A DNA stretch of 28,422 bases, taken from the NCBI GenBank assembly GCA_900770895.1, contig CAAGMF010000167.1, positions 1 through 28,422 of the forward strand, written 5' to 3'. The DNA comes from an uncultured Mitsuokella sp. (GTDB lineage: Bacteria; Bacillota; Negativicutes; Selenomonadales; Selenomonadaceae). The position numbers were made by a program, and so were the translations under genes. Under the pieces are notes generated by a model that was not told the origin of the DNA, did no database searches, and worked only from the letters and a program-made list of their open reading frames with translations. Positions 16,259 through 24,362 of the stretch are shown here, one piece after another; the first letter of the stretch is position 1, and each line of letters begins with the position of its first letter.

Positions 16259-17671
16259 ATGACATTAGCCAGGACGATCACGGTCATGGATGTCTATGAC
16301 CGGGCGAAGACCGGTCCGAAGGTTGATGAGAAGGACTGGGACTTCAAAATCATACCGAAGACCGCATCGCAGCTGAAAAAGAAATATAACATCAAGATGG
16401 ACAAGCACACCATCATCCCGACGGACCCTGAGCTTTGCAGCAATCTGTTCAAAGCTGGTCTCGAGCTGCTGGCTACCTGCGGCGTGTACTGCATCGATAC
16501 GAAGCGTGTCATCAAGTACACGGAGGAAGAGATACTCGCCTCGCTGGAAGCCGCACCGAAGACGGCCCAGTTCGGTGAGCCGGGCAAGAACGGCCGTACG
16601 ATCGCCTGCCGCAAGCATGGCGACAAGCGCCCGCCGATCATACAGGGCGGCCCGACCGGAGCTCCGTGCTCGGAGGAATATTTCCTCGGCATCCATCAGT
16701 CATATGCTCAGGAGCCGATCGTAGATACCATCGTCGATGGCGTCATGCAGACGATCAAAGGCCATGACCCGCTGCCGGGTACTCCGTGGGAGATCGCGGC
16801 AGTAAAGGCGGAGGCCAAAGCAGTTCGCGAGGCGCAGATGCGCGCCGGCCGCGACGGCATGGGGCTTTAGGGCAATGAAACCTCCCTTTCGGACGCCGGC
16901 GTAATCGCAGCAGATTTCCCCGGCGGCATGCGTCCGACCGACAGCCATGAAGTGTCCCAGCTCAACGAGCTCAAGATTGACGTCAGTGCACTCACTTTTG
17001 ATGCTCACTATGTACTGAGCGGGTCCATGATCATGTGCGAGCAGATGCCTATCTATGGCGGCTATGCCGGCGGACTCGAGGAAACCACGATTGTTGATGT
17101 GGCGACCACGATCAATTCCTTCGTCATGATGCAGGCTACCTGGCATCTGGATGGCCCGACGCATGTGCGCTGGGGCATCACGACGGCTCGTGAGACGCTG
17201 GCAATCGCCGCTCATGCGTCCATGGCCATCGAGTCGCATTACGACCTCATGCTGGGCAACCAGTACTACACGACGGCTGGTCCGTGCACGGTCATGTGCC
17301 TGCTGGAGACGGCAGCCCAGGCCATCACGGATACCTGCAGCGGACGCGAGGTCCTCTCGGGGGTCGCCGCGAGCAAGGGCGTCTCGACGAACTATACGAC
17401 CGGCATGGAGGCCCGCTTCATGGGCGAGTGCGCTTATGCCGTAGCCGGCATGGAGACGGAGAAGGTCAACGAGCTCCTCGACAAACTCGTCGCTATGTAC
17501 GAGAAGGACTACAAGACCGCTCCGGCAGGCAAGCCGTATGAGGAATGCTACGATACGAAGGCGCTGCAGCCGACGCAGGAGTACGTCGATGTCTACAACG
17601 AGGCGGTAAAGATCATGACGGATCTCGGTCTCGACTACTGGACGAAGAAAGCCAAGCTCCTCGACGACTGA
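16259..17671 (+). CDS. mtmB: Monomethylamine:corrinoid methyltransferase MtmB, with in-frame UAG read as pyrrolysine
   Basis: The full product is 470 residues, with pyrrolysine at position 204 encoded by TAG 16868-16870. Both sides of the amber codon match archaeal MtmB in one continuous frame. The N-terminal part has IIPTDPELCSNLFKAGLELL, IQGGPTGAPCSEEYF and AGRDGMGL just before the TAG. GNETSLS follows it, then TDSHEVSQLNELKIDV, EQMPIYGGYAGGLEETTIVD, WHLDGPTHVRWG and CLLETAAQAITDTCSGRE. The length agrees with archaeal MtmB (458 residues, pyrrolysine 202). The TIM-barrel enzyme transfers methyl from monomethylamine to Co(I) corrinoid and releases ammonia; pyrrolysine binds and orients the amine. 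ATG 16259 follows GAGGAGGG. The gene has its own promoter and attenuator-type leader, and pyl genes follow downstream. Without suppression a 203-residue dead fragment results. Confidence 0.96.
16868..16870 (+). other. Recoded amber codon (pyrrolysine 204 of MtmB)
   Basis: TAG lies in frame inside a fully conserved MtmB sequence (AGRDGMGL-TAG-GNETSLS), exactly where archaeal MtmB carries pyrrolysine. The same window encodes PylSc, PylSn, PylB, PylC, PylD and tRNA-Pyl with a CUA anticodon. Confidence 0.96.
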
Positions 17672-17704
17672 TTCAGAAAATAACAATCTTAGTGATTTCA
17701 CCGA

Positions 17705-17756
17705 CGAAAGGGTGTCTCGCTTCCGCAGGGACGGAGGGCAGGGCACCCTTTCGTTT
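17705..17756 (+). terminator. Terminator or attenuator between mtmB and the second RACE gene
   Basis: CGAAAGGGTG (17705-17714) pairs perfectly with CACCCTTTCG (17744-17753), with an inner CTTCCG/CGGAGG pairing and a short T-run. It lies 33 bp after the mtmB stop. The T-run is short, so partial readthrough into the RACE-pyl operon is plausible; no strong promoter is seen between it and the next gene. Confidence 0.65.
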
Positions 17757-17799
17757 ATGAAATTCCTGATTTTGGAAGTGTATGAGGTGGCGGATAAAA

Positions 17800-19653
17800 A
17801 TGGCAGCAGAGATCGTATTTGAGCCATCAGGACGGCATGTGCCGCTAAAGGCGGGGGAATCCATCCTCGAAGCGGCAAGGCGCTCCGGGGTGGGGATAAC
17901 GGCGGTATGCGGCGGCGGTGGTACCTGCGGCAAATGCCGCGTGCGACTGGATTCCGGCGCAGCCGCCCCGCCGACCGTGACCGAGCAGCATATCCTGCGG
18001 CCGGAGGAACTGGCGGCCGGCTATCGGCTGGCCTGCTGTCAGCGTCCGGCTGGCAATATGACGGTATTCATCCCGGAGACGAGTCGGGCCGGGGACGGCG
18101 TAGTGCTGACGGAGGGTCAGGCGGCCCGCTGGACGCTGCAGCCGGATGTCAGGATCATAGAAGCCGAGCTGCCGGAGCCCTCGCTGGCGGATTTCCGCTC
18201 GGATGCGGAGCGCCTGGTGGCAGCTCTGCGGGCTGGCGATGAGACACTGGCGGATGACCTGACGATCGCCTATCCCGTGCTGCGCACCCTGCCGCAGGTC
18301 CTGCGCCGGGCCAGATGGCACATCGAGGCCGTCGTCTACGCGGACCGCGAGATCATAGCCGTGCGCAAGCCGTCCGGCCGCCATCTCTACGGCGTGGCCA
18401 TCGACCTCGGCACGACGACGCTCGCGCTGACGCTCGCCGACCTCACGCTCGGTACGACCTGCGGACAGGCGGCCGCACTGAACGAGCAGATCCGCTACGG
18501 CGACGACGTCGTCTCCCGCGTATCGTATGCCATGCTGCATGAGGCGGGGCTCGCGGAGCTGACAACGAGCATCCAGGGACAGCTCGATGAGCTCATCGGC
18601 TCGCTGACGGAGCAGGCCGGGATCGGGCGCGAGGATGTGTTCGAGGTCGTCATCGCCGGCAATACGGTCATGGAACATATCGCTTTCGGCCTGGATCCGG
18701 AGTCGATCGGCAAATCACCGTTCGTATCGACGGTGCGTGCGCCGCTGTCGCTGCCGGCAGGCGCGCTGGGGCTGCATATCGCGCCGGCTGGCTATGCGCA
18801 CTCGCTGCCGATCGAGGCCGGGTTCGTCGGCGCCGACAATGTGGCCGTGCTGCTGGCCGAGCGGCCGGATCTCGCGGAGGAGCTGACGCTCGTCATCGAT
18901 ATCGGCACGAATGGCGAGATCGATCTGGGCAGCCGCGCGAGCGGGCTCTACTCGACGTCGTGTGCGACCGGTCCGGCCCTCGAGGGTGCCGAGATCTCCT
19001 GCGGCATGCGGGCAGCACCCGGCGCCATTGAGAAGGTCATCATCAACCCCGCGACGCTCCTGCCGTATTATCAGGTCATAGGCAATGAGAAGCCGGTCGG
19101 CATCTGCGGCTCCGGCATCATCGACGTCATGGCGGAGCTGGTGCGCACCGGTCTCGTGCTGGAGGACGGTTCCTTCGCCAGGGACCTGCGGTCGTCACGA
19201 CTGCGTGAGACTGACCGCGGCAGCCGCGAGTATGTGCTCGTGCCGGCATCCGAGAGCGCGAGCGGCTCCGACATCGTCATCACGCAGAAGGATATCCGGG
19301 CGGTCCAGCTGGCCAAGAGCGCGCTCTACGTCGGGGCCCAGCTCCTGATCCGGGCGAACGGCGGCGAGCAGCCGCGGCGCATCATCCTGGCCGGAGCGTT
19401 CGGTAACTACATCGACAAGGAAAAGGCGCAGTACATCGGCCTGTTCCCCGAATGCCCCGGAGCAGTGATCGAGAGCGTCGGCAACGCCGCCAGCGCCGGC
19501 GCCCTCGCAGCGCTCATGGACCGCCAGCTGCGGCAGGAAGCCGTACGGCTGGCCGGCAGCGTGACATTTATCGAGGCGGCGGCCCAGCCGGATTTCCAGA
19601 AGCTGTTCTTTGCCGGCTCGCTGTTCAAACATGGCCGGAAGAAGGGAAAGTGA
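17800..19653 (+). CDS. Reductive activator of corrinoid proteins (RACE), copy 2
   Basis: This 617-residue protein has the same architecture as the 11422-13089 gene. An N-terminal [2Fe-2S] ferredoxin has Cys37-x5-Cys43-x2-Cys46 plus a cysteine pair at 79-80. A linker of about 100 residues is followed by an ASKHA/DUF4445 ATPase domain with GVAIDLGTTTLALTLAD, LVIDIGTNGEIDLG, IAGNTVMEHIA, GICGSGIIDVMAEL and ILAGAFGNYI. It is about 60 residues longer than copy 1 and quite divergent, suggesting different corrinoid clients. ATG 17800 is preferred, with GAGGTGG 8 bp upstream; an in-frame ATG at 17782 lies ahead of that site. It starts the unit that continues 5 bp later with pylSc, tying MtmB's cofactor maintenance to pyrrolysine synthesis. 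Confidence 0.92.
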   Translation: MAAEIVFEPSGRHVPLKAGESILEAARRSGVGITAVCGGGGTCGKCRVRLDSGAAAPPTVTEQHILRPEELAAGYRLACCQRPAGNMTVFIPETSRAGDGVVLTEGQAARWTLQPDVRIIEAELPEPSLADFRSDAERLVAALRAGDETLADDLTIAYPVLRTLPQVLRRARWHIEAVVYADREIIAVRKPSGRHLYGVAIDLGTTTLALTLADLTLGTTCGQAAALNEQIRYGDDVVSRVSYAMLHEAGLAELTTSIQGQLDELIGSLTEQAGIGREDVFEVVIAGNTVMEHIAFGLDPESIGKSPFVSTVRAPLSLPAGALGLHIAPAGYAHSLPIEAGFVGADNVAVLLAERPDLAEELTLVIDIGTNGEIDLGSRASGLYSTSCATGPALEGAEISCGMRAAPGAIEKVIINPATLLPYYQVIGNEKPVGICGSGIIDVMAELVRTGLVLEDGSFARDLRSSRLRETDRGSREYVLVPASESASGSDIVITQKDIRAVQLAKSALYVGAQLLIRANGGEQPRRIILAGAFGNYIDKEKAQYIGLFPECPGAVIESVGNAASAGALAALMDRQLRQEAVRLAGSVTFIEAAAQPDFQKLFFAGSLFKHGRKKGK

Positions 19654-19658
19654 CAGAT

Positions 19659-20495
19659 ATGGCATCAGTATGGACGGATACCCAGCGCGAGCGCCTCAGC
19701 GAACTCGGTGCGAGCGATGATTTACTGCAGCAAAGCTTCGCCGGTGCGGCGGAGCGCGACCGCGTGTTCCAGGCGGAGGCGAAAAAACTCGCCGCCGCCA
19801 GCCGCCAGCAGCTGCAGGAGTTCCGCAATCACGTGAAGCGGCCGCTGCTCACGCAGCTGCGCGAGCGCCTCGCGGCTGCGCTCGTGGCCGATGGCTTCGT
19901 CGAGGTCGAGACGCCGACCATCATATCGAAGGATATGCTGGCGAAGATGACCATCGATGACGAGCATCATCTTTTCTCGCAGGTGTTCTGGCTCGACAAG
20001 AGCAAATGCCTGCGGCCGATGCTGGCACCGGGCCTCTACTATGTGGCGAAGGACCTCTTGCGCAACTGGAAGGAGCCGGTCCGGATGTTCGAAATCGGCT
20101 CGTGCTTCCGCAAGGAGTCGCAGGGCAGCACGCATCTGAATGAATTCACGATGCTCGACCTCGTCGAGTGGGGCCTGCCGCTCGAGGAGCGCCAGGCTCA
20201 TCTCGAGCATTTCGCCGCTCTCGTCATGGATGCGGCGGGGCTCACGGGCTATGAGCTCGAGCGCGAGGAGTCGACCGTCTACGGCGATACCGTCGACGTG
20301 ACCTATCACGGCATCGAGGTAGCCTCGAGTGCCGTCGGACCGCATCCGCTCGATGCCGCCTGGGGCATCACGACGAGCTGGGCCGGCATCGGATTCGGGC
20401 TCGAGCGCCTGATCATGCTGCGCGAGGGCGGCCGCAATGTCAAGGGCTACAGCCGCAGCCTGACCTACCTGAACGGCACGCGGCTCAATGTCTGA
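19659..20495 (+). CDS. pylSc: Pyrrolysyl-tRNA synthetase, catalytic subunit (PylSc)
   Basis: This 278-residue class II synthetase core corresponds to the C-terminal half of archaeal PylS, as in the split bacterial enzymes (Desulfitobacterium type). Motif 2 is MFEIGSCFRKES, with ATP-binding Arg151. Motif 3 is GIGFGLERLIML, with Arg250. Residues equivalent to M. mazei Tyr384 (Tyr208, VYGDTVDV) and Trp417 (Trp241) are present. The segment usually reading MLN reads MLD, so Asp167 replaces the asparagine (Asn346 in M. mazei) that recognises the pyrrolysine carbonyl; Val169 stands at Cys348. ATG 19659 follows AAGGGAAAG and begins 5 bp after the RACE stop. The tRNA-binding subunit is encoded apart, at 25303-25662. 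Confidence 0.95.
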   Translation: MASVWTDTQRERLSELGASDDLLQQSFAGAAERDRVFQAEAKKLAAASRQQLQEFRNHVKRPLLTQLRERLAAALVADGFVEVETPTIISKDMLAKMTIDDEHHLFSQVFWLDKSKCLRPMLAPGLYYVAKDLLRNWKEPVRMFEIGSCFRKESQGSTHLNEFTMLDLVEWGLPLEERQAHLEHFAALVMDAAGLTGYELEREESTVYGDTVDVTYHGIEVASSAVGPHPLDAAWGITTSWAGIGFGLERLIMLREGGRNVKGYSRSLTYLNGTRLNV

Positions 20496-20554
20496 TATAG
20501 ATATATAAATATAAAAAATAAAATAAGTGTATGAGCATGAGGAGATGTATTGCT

Positions 20555-21634
20555 ATGGATAATCTCACAGCAGTTTTGCAAAGGGCCGAGCAGGGCGAGG
20601 AACTCACGGATGAGGAAATCGCGGGTCTCCTGGACCTGACGGCACCGGAGGAGCGGGGCGAGATGTTCGCGGCGGCGCGGCGTCAGCGGGCCATATACTT
20701 CGGGCAGAAGATATTCCTGTATGGCTTCGTCTACTTCTCGACGTACTGTCACAATGGCTGCAACTTCTGCTTCTTCCGCCAGGCGAACGGCGAAAGCCCG
20801 CGCTATCGCAAAAGCCGGGCCGAGATACTGGAAATCGCGACTGCGCTGCAGAAATCGGGCGTTCATCTCCTCGACCTCACGATGGGGGAGGATCCCTACT
20901 ACCTCGACCGCGGGGCGGCCGGCGAGGCAGAGCTCGTGGATACCGTGCGGGCCGTCAAGGAGGCGACCGGGCTGCCGCTCATGGTTTCGCCGGGCGTCGT
21001 GTCCGAGCAGCTGCTCGGACAGCTCCGCGACGCTGGCGCCGACTGGTACGCCTGCTATCAGGAGACGCATACGCCATCGCTCTACGAGCGCCTGCGTCCG
21101 GACCAGCCGTATGAGCGCCGCTGGAACAGCAAGCGCGCCGCCCGCCGCCAGGGCCTGCTGACCGAGGAGGGGCTGCTCGTCGGCATCGGCGAGACGACGG
21201 CCGATATCGTCCATTCGCTGCGGCAGATGCAGGAGGCTGGATTCGAGCAGGTGCGCACCATGACGTTCGTGCCGCAGGCCGGCACGCCGCTCAGCGACCG
21301 GCAGCAGGGCACGGATGTGCGCGAGCTGAATCTCATCGCAGTCATGCGCCTGCTGATGCCGGAGAGCCTCATACCGGGCTCGCTCGATGTCGAGGGCGTG
21401 CAGGGGCTGCGCGAGCGGCTCGATGCCGGTGCCAATGTCGTGACCTCCATCATACCGCCTCATGAGGGCCTCGCAGGCGTCGCGAACAGCGTGCGCGATA
21501 TCTCCGAGGGCTACCGCACGGTCGCCGGTGTGAAGCCAATCCTGAAATCGTGCGGCCTGCGGGCGGCCTCGGCAGCCGACTATGCGGACTGGGTTGCCAT
21601 ACACGAGAACGGGAGGAGGCAGGCGCAGCCATGA
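20555..21634 (+). CDS. pylB: 3-Methylornithine synthase PylB (radical SAM)
   Basis: This 359-residue radical-SAM enzyme converts L-lysine to (3R)-3-methyl-D-ornithine, the first step of pyrrolysine biosynthesis. The [4Fe-4S] signature is Cys65-x3-Cys69-x2-Cys72 (CHNGCNFC). The barrel continues with LLDLTMGEDPYYLD, YQETHTPSLYERLRP and TFVPQAGTPL, typical of PylB and related to the biotin-synthase group. Length fits the family (about 350). ATG 20555 is chosen for AGGAG about 10 bp upstream; in-frame ATGs at 20531 and 20537 lie before it. A 59-bp A/T-rich gap separates it from pylSc without a clear promoter. Its stop overlaps the pylC start by 4 bp. Confidence 0.96.
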   Translation: MDNLTAVLQRAEQGEELTDEEIAGLLDLTAPEERGEMFAAARRQRAIYFGQKIFLYGFVYFSTYCHNGCNFCFFRQANGESPRYRKSRAEILEIATALQKSGVHLLDLTMGEDPYYLDRGAAGEAELVDTVRAVKEATGLPLMVSPGVVSEQLLGQLRDAGADWYACYQETHTPSLYERLRPDQPYERRWNSKRAARRQGLLTEEGLLVGIGETTADIVHSLRQMQEAGFEQVRTMTFVPQAGTPLSDRQQGTDVRELNLIAVMRLLMPESLIPGSLDVEGVQGLRERLDAGANVVTSIIPPHEGLAGVANSVRDISEGYRTVAGVKPILKSCGLRAASAADYADWVAIHENGRRQAQP

Positions 21635-22845
21635 AGACCGTACTGATACTCGGAGGCCGCCTGCAGGGCGTCGAAGCGGCCTACCTCATGAAGAAAGCGG
21701 GCTGGCATACCATCGTCGTCGATGTGGACAGCGCCGCTGCAGCGCAGGGCATCGCGGATGAATTCCGGGTCGGCGATATCATGACCGTGCCCTGGCTCGC
21801 CGAGGCCATGCAGACAGCCGACCTCGTCATCCCGGCGCTCGAGGAACTCGATGTGCTCGAGTACATCACCGAGATCGCGACGGAGACCGGTGCCCGGCTG
21901 ATGTTCAGCCTGCCATCCTATCGCATATCGTGCTCGAAGCTCGTATCGGACCGGATGTTCCAGTGCCTGCATGTGCCGGCACCGACTCCATGGCCGGACT
22001 GCTCGTTCCCGATCATCGTGAAGCCGTCCGGGCAGAGCGGCAGCGAGGGCGTCGTCCATATCGCTGACCAGCAGGAGCTCGGGCGCTACGAGCAGCTGTA
22101 CGGCTCGCTGGATGGGCAGGTCGCGCAGGAGTATGTTTCCGGCCCCTCGTACTCCATCGAGATCATCGCCCATCAGGGTCATATGAAGACGTTCCAGGTC
22201 ACGAAGCTCGATATGGATGAACAGTTCGACTGCAAGCGCGTGCTGTGCCCGAGCGGCCTGCCGCGGGATATGGAGCAGCAGTTCGCTGACTGTGCGGCGA
22301 CGCTGGCAGCAGCCGTCATGCTCGAGGGCATCATGGATGTCGAGGCCATCCTGCACGATGGCGAGCTGAAGGTCCTCGAGATCGATGCCCGCCTGCCGAG
22401 CCAGACGCTGACGGCCGTCTATCAGTCGACCGGTGCGATCGCTCCGGCGGCCTATGCCGAGGAGGATCTCGAGCGCGGCACGATGTATGACCACACATTC
22501 GCTCCGGCGACTGGCGTCATATATGAGCATGTACTGGTGAAAGGGCACACGCTGCGCATACAGGGCGAGCATATCATGGGCGGCCAGGGGCCGCTGCGCT
22601 GGCAGAAAGACTTCTTCGGCGCGGATGAGGCGCTCACGAGCTATGAGCCGGGAAAGCAGTGCTGGGTCGCCACGCTGATCCTGCGGGGCCGCGACCGGGC
22701 CGCCGTGTGGCAGAAGCATCTCGAGGTCATGCATCGCATCATGACAGATTGCGGGCTCACCGAGTATTACGATGAGGAGCCGGCCCCGTATGCCGGGGAC
22801 AAGGCGGCCGGCACCGATGATACATTGAAGGAGGAAGCAATATGA
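21631..22845 (+). CDS. pylC: Pyrrolysine biosynthesis ligase PylC (ATP-grasp)
   Basis: This 404-residue ATP-grasp ligase joins 3-methyl-D-ornithine to the epsilon-amine of L-lysine, the second step in pyrrolysine synthesis. The N-terminal pre-ATP-grasp fold opens with VLILGGRLQGVEAA. The ATP-binding region includes IIVKPSGQSGSEGVV, YVSGPSYSIEII and VLEIDARLPSQT. It is about 40 residues longer than the M. barkeri enzyme (364); the excess is mostly a polar C-terminal tail. The start ATGA overlaps the pylB stop and the end ATGA overlaps the pylD start, so the three genes are translationally coupled. GGGAGGAGG (21611-21619) is the ribosome site. Confidence 0.95.
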   Translation: MKTVLILGGRLQGVEAAYLMKKAGWHTIVVDVDSAAAAQGIADEFRVGDIMTVPWLAEAMQTADLVIPALEELDVLEYITEIATETGARLMFSLPSYRISCSKLVSDRMFQCLHVPAPTPWPDCSFPIIVKPSGQSGSEGVVHIADQQELGRYEQLYGSLDGQVAQEYVSGPSYSIEIIAHQGHMKTFQVTKLDMDEQFDCKRVLCPSGLPRDMEQQFADCAATLAAAVMLEGIMDVEAILHDGELKVLEIDARLPSQTLTAVYQSTGAIAPAAYAEEDLERGTMYDHTFAPATGVIYEHVLVKGHTLRIQGEHIMGGQGPLRWQKDFFGADEALTSYEPGKQCWVATLILRGRDRAAVWQKHLEVMHRIMTDCGLTEYYDEEPAPYAGDKAAGTDDTLKEEAI

Positions 22846-23693
22846 CACGGCTGAAGGAAGACGACATATCGGGAATCATCCGGCATCTCGAGGCGCATGA
22901 CATCGAGCTGCGCCGCCAGACCGGCAGGACGCTGGCCGAGATCGCGGCATCGCTCGCGGGTACCTCGCGGGAGATTCATGAGCGCATCCATACGACGCCG
23001 GTCGCCGTCATCCCGCTGACGACGGGGCAGGGTATCATCGGCGGTTTCTCGGATACATGTGCGGCCATACTCAGGCACATCGGCATGCCGGCCTTTGTCA
23101 CGAGCCAGCCCGATGCGGCCGGCATGGTCGAGGCTGTGGAGCGCGGAGCTGAGGAAATATTCATGGCCGACGACCTGACCTGCACGATGCTGGATCTCCC
23201 GACCCATACGAGTGCCGAGAACAGCGCCTGCACCGGCCTGGGATTCGCAGCTGCGCTGGCCGCCCGTCTCGGACGCCTGCGCGGCCGGCGGATCACCGTC
23301 CTCGGCGCCGGCCCGGTGGGCAGCAATGCCGCCGAATATTTCCTCGAGCGCGGTGCCGAGGTCGTCATCTACGACACTGACGAAGCGAAGACCGCGGCCT
23401 GGCGCGGCCGGGATCGCGTCTACGTCGCCCGGACCAGCGCCGAGGCGCTCGCACTGAGCAATATCTATTTCGAGGCGACGACGGCGCGCGATACCATACA
23501 GGACGAGGACATGGACGATGCGACCCTCGTCGCGGCACCGGGCATACCGCTCGGGGTCAGCGAGGCGGCCATGGCCCACCATGGGGCCCAGGTGATCCAT
23601 GACCCGTTGGAGCTCGGTGTAGCCTCTATGGCCTACGTCCTCCAGGCGAAAGCCATCATGGCCGCAGCGGCGGTTAAGAAGCAGATCGGCTGA
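22842..23693 (+). CDS. pylD: Pyrrolysine synthase PylD (NAD-dependent dehydrogenase)
   Basis: This 283-residue enzyme oxidises the lysine-methylornithine isopeptide, leading to spontaneous ring closure to pyrrolysine. The C-terminal Rossmann domain has the dinucleotide motif ITVLGAGPVGSNAAE (GAGPVG at 155-160) and an aspartate after the second strand (VVIYDTD) that suits NAD+. The N-terminal domain includes TTGQGIIGGFSDTC and ADDLTCTMLDL, typical of PylD. It overlaps pylC by 4 bp. No strong terminator follows; a new promoter for the HTH gene starts 45 bp after the stop. Confidence 0.95.
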   Translation: MTRLKEDDISGIIRHLEAHDIELRRQTGRTLAEIAASLAGTSREIHERIHTTPVAVIPLTTGQGIIGGFSDTCAAILRHIGMPAFVTSQPDAAGMVEAVERGAEEIFMADDLTCTMLDLPTHTSAENSACTGLGFAAALAARLGRLRGRRITVLGAGPVGSNAAEYFLERGAEVVIYDTDEAKTAAWRGRDRVYVARTSAEALALSNIYFEATTARDTIQDEDMDDATLVAAPGIPLGVSEAAMAHHGAQVIHDPLELGVASMAYVLQAKAIMAAAAVKKQIG

Positions 23694-23738
23694 GAACGGG
23701 ATCCTAGACGGTATTCGGGCTGCGGGAAAAAGGGAAAC

Positions 23739-23768
23739 TTGCTTTCTGAACCGGCAAAGTAGTAGAAT
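23739..23768 (+). promoter_or_regulatory. Putative promoter of the IS630-like HTH gene
   Basis: TTGCTT (23739-23744), 18-bp spacer, TAGAAT (23763-23768), about 30 bp before the ATG at 23799. It is a moderate match. Confidence 0.5.
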
Positions 23769-23798
23769 GGTGCGTAGAGAAGAAAGGGGGATGCAGAT

Positions 23799-24266
23799 AT
23801 GCCCAGAGTTGCCGTGAAGATAACGCTGACGGCTGCCGAGAAACGCGAGCTGGAGAGCAATCTGGTACCAGACGCGGACCGCAAGCTGCGCCAGCGCTCC
23901 GAGATCGTCCTGCTGGCGGCTGAAGGTCTCGAATGCATAGAGATCGCTGAGCGGCTGGGCATATCGGAGAAGACGTGCCGCAACTGGCGCAAGCGCTTTG
24001 CCCGGGAAAGGATGGCAGGGCTCACTGACCGTCAGCGACCGGGAGCCCCCCGCATATTCACGCCGGAAGAGCGTCGCGAGATCATCCGCATCGCCTGCGA
24101 GCCGCCGGAGGATATCCGCAACTGGACCCTGGCCAATATCACGGAGCGTGTGCGCGAGCGTTTCGGACGCGATATATCGGTCGAGACCATACGCCTGATC
24201 TTGCGCTCCGCCGATGCCAGCAGCATGATGGATACGACAGTTAAAAAAACAAAAGTATCCCGGTGA
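23799..24266 (+). CDS. Orphan IS630-type helix-turn-helix protein (truncated transposase or domesticated regulator)
   Basis: The 155-residue protein matches only the DNA-binding part of IS630-family transposases. Residues about 8-60 form the first HTH (LTAAEKRELES, RSEIVLLAAEGLECIEIAER, GISEKTCRNWRKRF). Residues about 85-140 form the second winged-helix region (FTPEERREIIRIACEPPED, ITERVRERFGRDISVETIRL). The frame then ends in SSMMDTTVKKTKVSR, with none of the DDE catalytic domain, which is also absent downstream. It keeps an AAAGGGGG ribosome site and its own likely promoter, and has codon use like its neighbours, so it may be a retained transcription factor. Its place between pylD and the fourth corrinoid gene makes it a candidate local regulator; a decayed insertion sequence is the alternative. 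Confidence 0.7.
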   Translation: MPRVAVKITLTAAEKRELESNLVPDADRKLRQRSEIVLLAAEGLECIEIAERLGISEKTCRNWRKRFARERMAGLTDRQRPGAPRIFTPEERREIIRIACEPPEDIRNWTLANITERVRERFGRDISVETIRLILRSADASSMMDTTVKKTKVSR

Positions 24267-24319
24267 GCATCACTGCTTTGCAAAAATAGACAAAATAGCA
24301 TATCACGTAGCATAATATG

Positions 24320-24348
24320 TTGCGTTATAAAGCCGCTAGTGATATAAT
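24320..24348 (+). promoter_or_regulatory. Sigma-A promoter of the corrinoid 4-pylT-pylSn unit
   Basis: TTGCGT (24320-24325), 17-bp spacer, TATAAT (24343-24348). The -35 is identical to that of mtmB. Confidence 0.82.
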
Positions 24349-24362
24349 AGAATAGCATAGGA

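Noticed and set aside
16259..16870. mtmB as a pseudogene broken by a premature stop at 16868
   Set aside because: The frame and homology continue without shift after the TAG, the position equals the archaeal pyrrolysine site, and tRNA-Pyl and PylS genes are present.
16871..16930. A PYLIS-like stem-loop after the mtmB amber codon (CGCCGG 16894-16899 with CCGGCG 16920-16925)
   Set aside because: Only 6 bp with a 20-nt loop, not resembling the archaeal element closely, and such elements are not essential for pyrrolysine insertion in general.
17672..17799. T-box or other riboswitch between mtmB and the second RACE gene
   Set aside because: No T-box sequence or specifier loop is present; the perfect 10-bp hairpin followed by a short T-run is adequately explained as a terminator.
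23700..24300. A complete IS630 insertion sequence
   Set aside because: No terminal inverted repeats, target duplication or DDE domain could be seen around the 155-residue HTH gene.
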